DNA from: Antedon bifida
Lineage: Eukaryota > Echinodermata > Crinoidea > Comatulida > Antedonidae
DNA length: 64,000 nucleotides
Assembly (NCBI GenBank): GCA_963402885.1
Contig: OY727097.1
Span: forward strand, 12,090,001 to 12,154,000
Direction: 5' to 3'
The notes below the pieces were generated by a model that worked only from the letters and a program-made list of their open reading frames with translations, did not search any database and was not told the DNA's origin. The translations under genes and the position numbers were made by a program. Shown one piece after another: positions 1-10,720 of this stretch; position 1 is the stretch's first letter, and every line of letters starts with the position of its first letter.

Positions 1-577
1 AAGGAACCTTTTTGGACAGGGTACATCCAGCTGAAATAAATTAGGATTTTGTTAATATGTATTAATGAGCAACTGAGAGGATAAATTTAATATCAAATGA
101 TATGTCAACAACTAAAATTTAAAGAAATATAGAACAAATACTTAATGTACTCTCATTATTTATTATATGTATTTAATTATGTATAATACTTCAGTTTACA
201 GTTTAGTAAAATATGAGAAAAGTAGCAATAAGGGAAGCATGGTTCTGTTTATTTGTGATTATAAACAATTCAATTTAGATTTACAATTTAACAATACAAT
301 GTGAATACTGTAATGAAAAAAAAAAATATTAATCACTATACAATTTGTTTGGGAGTATCATTTTCATTTTAATATTTATACAAATATTCAAACAAATATA
401 CAGGTACATGGTGGATGGTCAATAGATTGCTCGAGGATCAGACAAGAAAACAGTAGCCTGTAATTATTGTCAATGTCAATGATAATAATAAACCTTATTT
501 ATTATATAACGTAAAAAAAGAATAGAACATCTATATTATTAACATAATTTTATTACAGTACTTAATAACAAACTAAC

Positions 578-694
578 CTTGTTTTTATTGTAAATGTCCA
601 TATGTCCTTCCTGTATGAAGAACACAAAAGTATTCCTGTGTTCTTCATACAGGATATTTGCTCGAGCACATCGATGCATAGCATTGTCTCCATT
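578..694 (-). CDS. Ankyrin-repeat exon with in-frame inverted insertion (39 codons)
   Basis: Read on the minus strand, an acceptor (ctag) is followed by a phase-0 exon of 117 nt and a donor (gttagt). It encodes one ankyrin repeat: the opening NGDNAMHRCAR matches the ankyrin start NGxTALHxAAR, and the end (FFIQEGHMDIYNKNK) matches the second helix and loop. Sibling exons in this window have 33 codons; this has 39. The extra 18 nt correspond exactly to one arm of a perfect 18-bp inverted repeat inside the exon (609-654). Without one arm the exon has 33 codons and aligns with the ankyrin consensus end to end. Ankyrin repeats are protein-protein interaction modules; the rest of this protein is outside the window or unrecognised, so its role is unknown. 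It is the most 3' exon seen. Whether the insertion is tolerated, spliced around, or a sign of decay cannot be told from sequence alone. Confidence 0.8.
609..654. repeat. Perfect 18-bp inverted repeat inside ankyrin exon
   Basis: The left arm 609-626 and right arm 637-654 are perfectly complementary, separated by a 10-nt loop. The arm length (18 nt) equals the extra length of the exon over the 33-codon norm, which suggests a templated inverted duplication (for example a hairpin-primed replication error). Confidence 0.9.
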
Positions 695-1262
695 CTAGTA
701 AAAAGTGAAATAAAATAAAGTGCACCAGCTGTACTGCATATATTTTAAATAAGTTTAACAAAAATAATTAATGGCACCACCAACATATTAAAGTAGTGTA
801 GAGGATATATAATGATAGACAATGAAAAGGATAGAACAATTTTTAGGCTCTGGGACCCTAATAATCTGGGATACACAACAGTTCAGGAACTAATGGGTTC
901 AAGTCCCACAAGAGAATTATTTGGGAATGTATTCACGAGTGTTTGCAAAACATCTTAACAATTATTAAAATGGCTCTCTGATGCAACATTACTTCATAGT
1001 AGTTACATTATTATCAACATAATGGTGGTGGTACTGGAATCTAACCCTAGACATCAGCACAAACTTAGTGGTCAGTAGAGCTATGAATACCAGGCTGAAG
1101 TCATGGGTTCGACTCCACCAAAGAATTTCTCAGGTGGAACTCAGTTGTTCAATGTAATGAGAATTGAGTACATTACATCAGAGGAGGTCACTGTCACAGT
1201 CTGGCGAACTTAGCTCTCTCTGATGCAAAGCTACTTTATAGTAGTTACAATATCATCATATA
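695..1262 (-). other. Intron, no recognised feature
   Basis: AT-rich intron sequence upstream (in gene direction) of the 578-694 exon. No long open frame, ankyrin exon or transposon terminus is seen. Confidence 0.5.
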
Positions 1263-1410
1263 AAAGTAAAAGTCTTTTACACCCAGACAACTACCCTCTG
1301 GACAACTACTCACTAGGACAACCGCTCTTGTACTGTAGGACAATCACTCCATTATAGGAAAATTACCCTGTTAGTGTTATGTTAGGACAACTATTCCTAG
1401 GACAACCACC
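1263..1410. repeat. Degenerate GGACAAC-type short repeats
   Basis: The motif ggacaac(t/c)a recurs about seven times at irregular spacing of roughly 15-25 bp, immediately before the TTAA element at 1419. It looks like a decayed minisatellite. It has no coding potential. Confidence 0.45.
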
Positions 1411-1418
1411 CACTATAC

Positions 1419-2052
1419 TTAAAGCCCCCTTCCCTACGTTTTTTAGATCTAATTTAAGATCACAAACTATATTTAATGTAAAAATAATACTATATGGTCC
1501 TATTGCGATAACTTTTTTCGTCTTTAAACGGTTAAAAATGTGAAAAATAAGTCGATTCTAATAATTATAGCGGCCCGCTATAAATCCCAAAATGCATTGC
1601 GCGCGGATTGATATTTTTGTTTTTCACCTGTAATTCGCCCACTTTTCGATCGATCGTGAGGCCAAAACAAATGGAAGACTCCTAACTTTTCAGCGAAAAT
1701 ACCGGGTTTTCCCTAATTTGTATCAACGGAGTCTGGCAAAAATAGAAAGACAATTAATGCAGCAACTATACAACGTCAGGCTAGGTATATAGCTAGCGTA
1801 CGATGTTCGTACGTTACCGATGTTTACCAGCTAGGCCTACAAAACTAAGCCTAGCTAGGCTAGGCCTAAGACCGTCCGCGAGAGGTCGATCGCCGCGAGC
1901 TACTTAGGTAGTGCATTGTTTCTCACTTTTTATCATAATTTACCATAAAACGTACATTTAAGACAAGGAATGACATGGTTTAATGTTTTTAAAGTGATAT
2001 ATATGTATTATTTTCCAAAAAACGTCCAAAATTGCAGGGTAGGGGTCTTTAA
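1419..2052. mobile_element. TTAA-flanked non-autonomous DNA transposon, copy 1
   Basis: The element is bounded by TTAA on both sides (1419-1422 and 2049-2052). The inner ends are imperfect inverted repeats: AGCCCCCTTCCCTACG at the left, and AGACCCCTACCCTGC when the right end is read inward. The interior is unusual: it contains several TAGGCCTA and CTAGGC motifs and a GC-rich block at 1870-1905, with no transposase frame. A TTAA target duplication is typical of piggyBac and a few other superfamilies, so the superfamily is only inferred. A near-identical second copy lies at 4113-4686. Confidence 0.75.
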
Positions 2053-3205
2053 TAGCAACATAATTTAGGATCAGCCCTTAATTATAGATACAATTTATAA
2101 CTAGAAATATTACAAGAAATCAATACAAATGATATGGTTGAAAAAAAGAGAAAATAAGATTTTTTTATTATTGGTTATTTGTTTATTTTCAAAGTTTTCT
2201 GTCAGAGCCGACTGATATAAAATTATGATATAAGGCCATTATTAATAAATTGTGAATAATATTATATTTTGATTGTACATACAACACTTTAGTAAAAACT
2301 GTCCAAATTGAAACATGGATGATTTGTAAATGATATGAACAATACTTATCTACCATTTCATTGATTATATTGATTGATTATATTTACTGAATACAAAAAG
2401 AGCATATTTATTTAATGAGATATCTGGAGAGAAAAAACCTTTTCATTTAAAGGACATATTTCTTTAGTGAAATTTCAATTTACTTTGCAAATTGCAGACG
2501 ATAAAAATGGTTACTTGGATCAGTTATAATACTATGATTGATTCAGCTTAGAATTGTATTCATTATAACGGCTGCTAATATAAAAGCTTCTTGTCACATT
2601 ACATCTTTTTGAATCAAAAGATAAAACATTTGGTTTTATCTCAATATCTCTATGGTTTGATATACTTTTTGCTTTAAGATTCAATAAATTGGTTGGTGAA
2701 TTTACAGTGGAATAAATAATACCTACAATAATAGTCTGGCACCAGCCAGGTACAGATATAGGGAGTTTGCATAGAGTGTGGTACCAGCATTCACTATTAT
2801 TACAACATATAAATAAAACATACACCAGTAAAAATGTTTAAGTGACTAAAAAATTACTAATATTACTTGGATAGTTATATAAATACTATCCACCAACTTT
2901 TTGCTGTATTTGAAAAAAAAAATCAATTACCGTAAAAATATTATTGTCCCCTGAAAACAGGGAATATTGTGAATTGTGAATATGCCATTTTAATGAATGT
3001 CGCATTAATAGTTGAATTTAACTGTATCTTTTTATATGAGAAATCATTAGTTGTGTTCATTTTTATTTTCTATGGACTTGAATAACTTAATTAAAACTGC
3101 TAATATAAAGTCTAATTTTATAAATCTGAAATTTTTCCTGATTTAGGAGGACAAAAAAAGTACTATTCTATTCTTGAAATTATGAAATAATTATTTACAA
3201 CTTAC
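2053..3205 (-). other. Intron between ankyrin exons
   Basis: AT-rich, mostly low-complexity. Open frames such as minus 2532-2825 show no family resemblance and are taken as chance. Confidence 0.5.
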
Positions 3206-3301
3206 TTTGTTTATACAATATAAATCAGCATGTTGGGCTAATGCTATGCAGCATGCAGTTTGACCTGACCCAGCAGCTAACAAGAGTGGTGTATTTCCAT
3301 C
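3206..3301 (-). CDS. Ankyrin-repeat exon (32 codons)
   Basis: On the minus strand, an acceptor (gtttag) precedes and a donor (gtaagt) follows this 96-nt, phase-0 exon. The translation begins DGNTPLLLAAGSGQTACC, the classic first helix and turn of an ankyrin repeat, and ends with the loop ADLYCINK. It is one residue shorter than its siblings. It lies about 2.5 kb from the 578-694 exon and 8.8 kb from the next upstream exon (12151-12249). Because all these exons are phase 0, any combination keeps the frame, so alternative inclusion would change only the repeat number. Confidence is high for an ankyrin exon; the gene identity is unknown. Confidence 0.85.
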
Positions 3302-4089
3302 CTAAACATAGAATATAATATTTCATACAATATTACAAACTTCTTAGCAATGAGGAGGCATGGTTATTAATGTGTTTAATTTGTTTAAACACATTAATAC
3401 TAACTTTTTATATATCTTTTTAAATCATTTAATTCAGTCATGATTTTAACTCTTCATAAATAAAAGTTTACATAGTGAAGATACACACTGATCCAGTACA
3501 TATTACCGTACATATTCTTTCAAAAACAAACATCCATATTTTTATTGTTTTTTCCTATGCAAACATGGTGTTATATTGCTACAATACTATCTATACATGT
3601 TGGTACTATTTTACTAAAAAATGAGAAAATATAGTGTTATAAAGTAGTATAAATAATCAAAATACAACTGATATGACCATTCTAAAACGTCTGATGAAGT
3701 TTTATAAATTTCTCTAAATAAATCAATGATTGAAATGATAAAATAATTGCATTTCAACAAAGTATTAAATAGGCTGTGTACATCATAAGTTAACAGTTTT
3801 TAGTCTCATTGAGCTTAATTATATCTCCATGATTTGGTAGACTGTGTTTGTATCTGTGCATTTGTGTTTGAACAGCAATTAACATTAATAAAATATAATA
3901 TAAATACTATTGAAAGTTTTTAATGTAAATTATTTTAATTAAGATAATTTACATTGTCAGATCTCACTCTGAATACATTTAACTCGATTTCACATTAAAA
4001 GTCAGTTTGGTAAAAGACCTTAAACAAACAATACATTATTAATAGGACACATTATAACAATATTTAATATAAAAAACTCATGACAATCC
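3302..4089 (-). other. Intron, no recognised feature
   Basis: AT-rich intron sequence; nothing supported on either strand. Confidence 0.5.
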
Positions 4090-4112
4090 TACGAAAGCCC
4101 ATTAATGCCATT

Positions 4113-4686
4113 TTAAAGCCCCCTTCCCTACGTTTTTTAGATCTAATTTAAGATCAAAAACTATATTTAATGTAAAAATAATACTATATGGTCCTATTGC
4201 GATAACTTTTTTCGTCTTTAAACGGTTAAAAATGTGAAAAATAAGTCGATTCTAATAATTATAGCGGCCCGCTATAAATCCCAAAATGCATTGCGCGCGG
4301 ATTGATATTTTTGTTTTTCACCTGTAATTCGCCCGCTTTTCGATTGATCGTGAGGCCAAAACAAATGGAAGACTCCTAACTTTTCAGCGAAAATACCGGG
4401 TTTTCCCCGATTTGTATCAACGGAGTCTGGCAAAAATAGAAAGACAATTAATGCAGCAACTATACAACGTCAGGCTAGGTATATAGCTAGCGTACGATGT
4501 TCGTACGTTACCGATGTTTACCAGCTAGGCCTACAAAACTAAGCCTAGCTAGGCTAGGCCTAAGACCGTCCACGAGCGGTCGGTCGCCGCGAGCTACTTA
4601 AGTAGTGCATTGTTTCTCACTTTTTATCATAATTTACCATAAAACGTACATTTAAGACAAGAAATGACATGGTTTAATGTTTTTAA
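4113..4686. mobile_element. TTAA-flanked non-autonomous transposon, copy 2 (3' shortened, nested)
   Basis: It is nearly identical to 1419-1992 but lacks the last 60 bp, including the right terminal repeat. It stops at a TTAA (4683-4686) that corresponds to an internal TTAA of copy 1 (1989-1992), then resumes in host-element sequence (ttatatg, matching the opposite arm of the enclosing element). Both borders are therefore TTAA although the true right terminus is missing. Confidence 0.75.
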
Positions 4687-4696
4687 AGTTATATGT

Positions 4697-5135
4697 TGTA
4701 ATTCGTTTGAACGGATTACTAATCCGTTCAAACGAATTACTAATTTGTTTAAACAGATAAATAGTCTGTTCAAACGAATTAGGAATCCGTTCAAACGGAT
4801 AGTAATTTGTTTAAACGGATTACTAATTTGTTCAAACAAATTACTAATTCGTTCAAACGAATTAGTAATCCGTTTAAACAAATTAGTAATTTGTTTAATT
4901 TGTTTAAACGGGTTACTAATCTATTTAAACGAATTAGTAATTCGTTTGAACGAATTACTAGTTCGTTCAAACAGATTACTAATCCGTTTGAACAGATTAT
5001 TAATCTGTTTAAACATATACTTTAAATAGCACTTGTTGTATATGTTTCAATTCGTTTGAACGGATTACTAATTTGTTTGAACAGATTATTAATCCGTTCA
5101 AACGAATTACTAATTCGTTAGAACGGATTACGTTC
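4697..5135. repeat. 21-bp tandem array of imperfect palindromes
   Basis: The units have the form AATYYGTTYRAACRRATT followed by AGT or ACT. Each is an 18-bp dyad plus a 3-bp spacer, with about 14 units in the main block (to about 5016). A 35-bp break follows (actttaaatagcacttg...), then a few more units. Variation is mainly C/T and G/A within the arms, as expected from CpG decay. Because 21 bp is seven codons without stops, open frames appear on both strands (for example plus 4664-5029, minus 4627-4881); these are by-products, not genes. Confidence 0.9.
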
Positions 5136-5181
5136 GAAAAACATATACTTAAAATGGCATTAATGTGCTTTCGTACAATCC

Positions 5182-6854
5182 AGCATTCGAGCAGAGAAAT
5201 ATTATTGAAAAAGTGATGGTTATATGATAATGTTTTGTTACTATTGTATAAGTTTTTATGGAATGAAACTATGTTATGGAATGAATCTACAATTAAGGCC
5301 TAGTATTATTCGCTGTTTAAACACTGTATTCATTTTGGATAGGTATACAGTTAAGGTGTATGTATACATTCAGATGCCGTATAAAAGTAAATCCCAGTAT
5401 TTATAACATTTTTTAAGGAATTTTTAAGCAATATATTTAAACAAATAATTTTTTCAGTTTTATTCAGAAATATATGATTGATGTTCTGAATTCACTTTTG
5501 TGAGCAAAAAAATAATATCATGAGTTTTGGTTTTGAGTTTTTGTATTCTTGTTTATGTAACCATGCACACATCAGTAGGCCTAATTTCTGGTTGGATGGT
5601 GACCAAAAACGTGAGCTATAGCCGGAAAAAATAACCTAGTTTAGTTCTTATAAGCCTACCCCAGTTTGATGAATCTTCATGTATCGGTCGTCGATCTAAA
5701 ATTATCCGAAAGCCACTCTTATTGTTGATTAGAGTTTACTGTTTTGTTTACAACACCTGACTAAGCGTTTGTCGAGATAATGCGCCATCTATAATTTACC
5801 GAGGAATTTGAAGCTTCTCAGATTGGAATGGTCCATTCATCGCAAATCAATACATTTGTATAAACGTAGGCCTATATTAAATATATCAAAATAGTATTTT
5901 TTAAAGAAAATCGGCCTGTCTTCAACATTATGATGCTGCACTCGAGCTGTTCGAACGGTTTTAAGCTACTAAAAACAATTATCGTAGGAGGAAATGCGGG
6001 TATTTTTCAAAATGGACATCCATTAGACAGTGTATACCACGATCAGAAAACACCCCTAGTATTTGGGGCAAATCGTTCAACCTAAATTCGTTTTAATTGT
6101 AAATAACTAATTATCGAAGTCAATTCAATTAGTAAACAGGGTTACATCAGGTGGTTAAAATCAGTTCCGAAAGTACATTTTTATACTATCGAGTAAAACA
6201 TTCTAGAAATAAAGCGCGATTTACCGAATGTTGCCCTTACTTAAATTGATATATAGATTACCAACTACTTAAAATTACCTGTCGAAAGAAAGCGAACTTT
6301 TCGTAGTCCGATTGTGATGAAATTAAAACAGAATTGTTCAGCAATATATTGTTGTTGTCAATTAATCATCAACGCAGACATGTCAACAGAACAATCAGAC
6401 TGCGCGTACGATTTCTACATGGCTACGTTTTGTTCTCAAAAAATGTAACAGTTGATTCACAGCGTTATAGAGGGCCGCGATTAGAGACACGGAGTTCAAA
6501 GAGCTTTGTTTGATTGTCAGCAGTGCTTTAGTATTTGGAAAATGGTTTGATGTCACCGTCGATGCATTTCCTTCTATGCTCAGACTGTTTAAAACTTAGT
6601 GACAGACAGTTATAGTCCGGTCATGTAGCAACATTAATTGGTATACCTAAAAAATTACAACAGAATTTATTTTTGTGGTAAATATCTCTAAAGACCTAAA
6701 TGGAGAAAAAATGTAGTTGAAGAAATTAGGCTAATGTCAATAAAACCAAAATGGCCGCTATATACAGTATTTTTCTATATATCAGGTATAGTCAAGGCAT
6801 TCTAGAATTTAAAGTCAAACAAATTGCAAACAAAGCTTTTATTGTTTTTAAATG
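5182..6854 (-). other. Intron, no recognised gene
   Basis: Mixed-composition intron sequence with two TAGGCCTA sites (near 5576 and 5867). The stretch 6400-6560 is somewhat GC-richer (ggccgcg) but has no coding signal. Nothing else is supported. Confidence 0.4.
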
Positions 6855-7605
6855 AACACACATGATGTGGAGATGAAATTCCACAAATCACACGTCGTTC
6901 ACACCTTGGGCCGGGAACAAATTAGCTGAAATATGCAAATAAAGGGTAAAAATATAGAGTATCCATAGAACGCCAACCGCTAGTTGTAGAGAGTTAATGT
7001 TTTTCTAAATTGTTCAGAATATACATGTTTATATTCTTTCTTATGGAACTTTTTGTCCAAAAATGACCGAAAATGCTGTATTTGACTACTGACCTTATTT
7101 TTAAAGGATTATAGGTAATTTATCAGGATTTACATATCTCCATAACTAATATAGGTAGAAACTTCATTTTATTCTATATACTTTCACATATGATGAAGGG
7201 ATTGAATTCCACAAATCATACCTCGGTCACACCTTTGGATCATGCAAATTAGCTGAAATATGCAAATTAATGATTAAAATATAGGGTATAAGCTACCCAT
7301 AGAAAGCCAACCGCTAGTTGTAGAGAGTTATTTTTTTTCCAAATTGTTCTTATGGAACATTTTGTCCAACAAATGACCATAAGTGCCGTCTTTTACCTTA
7401 TTTTCAAAGAATTTTACGTATCACCATAACTACTCTAGTAGTACTTTCACATATGTAGAATATATGGAATTCCACAAATTGGAAACATATGCAACAAACA
7501 CACACACGCGATCGACCACACAACCTCTCACCATTCTGGCGGAGCTAGTTAGCTGAAATATGCAAATCAACTGAAATATGCATATTAAAGGGTAACTGGT
7601 TATCA
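6855..7605. repeat. Degenerate ~330-bp tandem repeat with octamer motif
   Basis: Three successive copies share, in order, the motifs ATTCCACAAAT (near 6880, 7207, 7471), AGCTGAAATATGCAAAT (near 6923, 7252, 7552) and, in the first two, GCCAACCGCTAGTTGTAGAG. Spacing is about 330 bp, then 300 bp. Each copy contains ATGCAAAT, the POU-type octamer; any function is speculative. There is no coding frame. Confidence 0.75.
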
Positions 7606-7769
7606 TCTCATTTACAGAACCTGGATTCTTCATTATACTATAGTTCGCCTGTCAAATGACTCATAATACATACAGGAAGATTAATATGGCCAGTGTGCAG
7701 AGTAACCAGTTTTATTTTCAGACTAATGTTTTTGTCTCTCTAAATAATGTTTAGCTCTGCGACAGCAAT

Positions 7770-8340
7770 GGTTGGTTATGGTGCTCTTTCAATTACTTCT
7801 GTTCTTGAGCCCTCTTCTTTGATGGTCGAACCAAGATATATGAACTTATTCAATGTCTCAAGCTCATGCCCAGTGACTTCGATCTTGATTGAGATTGGCC
7901 TGTAGCTATTGGTCATGATCTTTGCTTTTTCGGAACTGATATCTATGCCATACCTGGAAATATTACTGTCCAGGTTCATCGTCAGGGCAAGTTCCTCTTC
8001 ACTGCAGTCTACTATATTGATGTAATCTGCACAATGGAACTGACATTACCTCCGAAAATGGTGTACCCTGGTGTTTTGGAAGAGCATCATTCATAATGCG
8101 TTCGAAAAAGATATTAAAGAGTGTAGGCGAAAGTAAACAGCCTTGGGGTAAATTGATGTATGAAACCATTCGTCAACATATTCTTGAACCACTACATATT
8201 GGTGACCTTGGCATAACTGCTAGATGGGGTGGATCCGCTTGAGTCTCTTGTTATATTGTTCATTGTTGCCCATAGTGCCTCATGCCAAACTCTGTCGAAG
8301 GCTTTTTTTCATCTACAAAAGACTTCTACTGCAGTCAGCA
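7770..8340 (-). pseudogene. Non-LTR retrotransposon reverse transcriptase fragment
   Basis: Translating the minus strand across several frames gives, in order, KKAFDRVWHEALW (RT motif A region), a motif resembling QGCLLSPTLFNIFFERIMN near 8090-8150, then an ADD-box remnant near 8030. These are followed by EEELALTMN and the open stretch 7979-7776 (YGIDISSEKAKIM, NKFIYLGSTIKEEG). This order is that of a LINE RT palm and thumb. Stops and frameshifts are frequent and both ends are missing, so it is a dead, truncated copy. The clade is not resolved (RTE/R1/L1-like motifs). Confidence 0.8.
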
Positions 8341-8599
8341 AGTGCAATAGGTAAAAAAAGTAAACTTAGTTGGAAGTATGCCTGAACTCAAAGAAGGAGC
8401 TGTTTTGGGCTTACTCATCGTGCCAACACATCAATTACTCCAGAGGTAGTTTGGACAACAATGTCAACACAAAGGTGTCAACTTGAATCCGAAAGAATGG
8501 GGATATGTTCAAGCTAAGGATCATCTTTAACCCCTCCTAGCAGATTTACCATCAGCTCCAAATTCTCTTCTAAAGGTTATTCTATACTACAATCTTGCT

Positions 8600-10720
8600 A
8601 GGGTGAAATGCCGGGTAGAAAACTCCATTCAAGCACGAAAATATTTGGACATATGCTGTTTAAATGTACGGTCAGTTAAGAGAAAAACGTTAGCTATCAA
8701 TGACTATTTTATCTAATTATATATTCTATTTTTTCATTTACTGAGACATGGTTTGGAACGTCTATGATAAAGTATTGATTGTTGAATTAGTCCCACCGGG
8801 ATATTATTGTCAGCAGGAACCAAGGCCTGATGATCGACATGGTGGTAGAGTAGCCTTAGTTTGTAAAACATCTATCAAGATAAAAATATTCTAGCAAACA
8901 TAAGCAGTTTGCCCAGTTTGAATACTTGGACTGTGAGGTTGAAACCAATGGTATTGTCTTGCGTCTTGTAGTGGTGTATCGGCCTTCTCCTTCTTCTACA
9001 AATGGTCTGCATATTAGCGATTTAATGGTCAACATTTCTTTCATCTTGTATAACAATTACTCAGGATATTTTGATTGTGGTAGCCCTTAATTTTCATCTG
9101 GATGTCTCAACCGATTGTAATTCACGGCGTTTTACCAACATGCTTGAGTCCTAAGGTTTATGCCAGCTTGTTCGGGAACCGACCCATATCCATGGCCATA
9201 TACTTGATGTCGTAATTGTTGGTGATACAAGCAATATAATATCAAACATCTCAGTCATCGACCCAGAACTCTCAGACAATTACGGTGAAATGACATGCGA
9301 TAATCTTTCTGTACGTTTTACTACTGCTATTGTAAAACCTAGTCCAACTTATAAGAAGGTAGTATACAGAAAGAAAGCTCCGTACAACTGAGGAATTATT
9401 GTCAATTTACAACATTGGCCTAAGGTCATTGGTAGATAAATATGCACCTCTATGTTCAAAGATTGTGGTACAAAGGCCCAACTGTCCCTGGTACACATAT
9501 CAGCTTCACGAAGCTAAGCATCTTCGTCGTAAGTATGATAGAAAATGGCGTAAGACCAAGTAAACCGTAGACCATCAATGTTATCGATCCCAATGCTCTG
9601 TTGTTAATCGACTACTTCATCAATCAAGGGTTAAGTATCATTCGGAAAAAAATGTTTATTGTGGACGTGATCACAAGAAGTTGTTTAAACTCTCGAGAGA
9701 CTTTTTTGGTGAGACTGATGACCCAACTCGGCCTATAATCACATAGATGATTTGTCCAACGATTTTAATGTATTCTTTAGTTCTAAAATTTACAAAATTC
9801 GACTCGATATTCAAAGAAGTTGCTCTACTACTAATAGGGCCCTCATTCACATGAGCCTTAATTTGACAGTAACCCATTAGTCCGCAATAATCTTAGTTTT
9901 AGTTTAAGTTTTGTTTAAGTTGTTTTAAAATTATGTTTAAATATGCCGTAGGGCCCCTCGGAAGAGCAGTTTTATTTTATTACTGAGGGGGCTACCCTAC
10001 TGAAAGGAAACGAAATAAAATAAAATAAAAATTAAAAAAAACTTAAAGACAAAATCATGTGAACTTGACCCTATACCAACATGGCTTGTGAAGGAGTGTA
10101 TTGATGAACTAATTCCGATCATTACTGCTATTATAAATTCTTTGCTGCTTCATGCTTGTGTACTACCTAATGATTTTTTTGCTTGATCTTTCGGCCGCGT
10201 TCGACACGATTGCCCACAAAGCGTTACTTCAGCGGCTGCACAATCAATTTGGAATACACGGTAATGCTAATGCATGGATTCTTCTTATTTGAGTGATCGT
10301 TATTAATCCGTTTCAATAAATGGCTCGCGCTCGAACCCACTGCATCCCTTGCACCAAAACTTTATTCTATGTATACTAAACCCTTGGGCGAAATCATTCG
10401 TCGACATTGATTGGGGTATCATGTATATGCCGATGACACTCAAATGTACGTTTCCTTTTGTCCTACCGATGACACAGACATACGCTTTGCCTCTGCTAAC
10501 ATGGAATTGTTGTTAAAATGTGGATGATGGAAAATATGCTGAAACTAAATGATGACAAAATTGAAATCGTTTTTTTTCCTCCATGTCATAAGAATAATAA
10601 ATCAAACAGAATTTTGAGCTAACTATTGAATTGAATCTACGCCAAATGCGAACAATCTGGGTGTTATTTTTGATGAGCACTTAAATATGGAAACGCACGT
10701 GCACTATGGTAACGATCAGT
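8600..10720 (+). pseudogene. CR1/L2-type LINE ORF2 relic (endonuclease plus RT)
   Basis: Degenerate plus-strand coding traces run in LINE order. An apurinic endonuclease start (ICCLNVRSVKRKT, near 8650) is followed by TETWFG and VPPGYYCQ, then by GRVALVCK near 8850. A linker with KHLRRKYDRKWRKTK lies near 9515. RT motifs follow: LDPIPTWLVKE near 10070, [18 protein letters not shown] near 10185, and a YHVYADDTQMY box near 10420-10450. The sequence then continues to MLKLNDDKIEIVFFPP near 10535. Many stops and frameshifts are present. A separate LINE 3' tail (9890-10040) has been inserted between the linker and the RT. The copy is non-functional. Confidence 0.85.
9890..10040 (+). mobile_element. 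Inserted LINE 3' tail with terminal hairpin and (AAATA)n
   Basis: It interrupts the LINE relic at 8600-10720. It contains a stem GTAGGGCCCCTCGG pairing with CTGAGGGGGCTAC around a T-rich loop, then CCTACTGAAAG and a simple (AAATA)n tail. A hairpin plus short tandem tail is the usual 3' end of CR1/L2-group LINEs and of SINEs that borrow their tails. It is 5' truncated, with only the tail present. Confidence 0.7.

Larger units (their letters stand above)
4090..5175. mobile_element. TIR element carrying a palindromic 21-bp array and a nested transposon
   Basis: The left end (TACGAAAGCCCATTAATGCC) and the right end read inward (TACGAAAGCACATTAATGCC) are inverted repeats with one mismatch, continuing through ATTTTAA. 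The repeat CAATCC flanks both sides (4084-4089 and 5176-5181), consistent with a target-site duplication of about 6-7 bp. The interior holds a copy of the TTAA element (4113-4686) inserted at the TTAA of the left arm, then the tandem array at 4697-5135. There is no transposase frame. The superfamily is not assigned. Confidence 0.7.

Noticed and set aside
4627..5029. Open frames on both strands (84, 121 and 72 codons) rich in FKRI/FKQI repeats
   Set aside because: They are produced by a 21-bp palindromic tandem repeat without stop codons; the heptad-like peptide is a by-product of the period.
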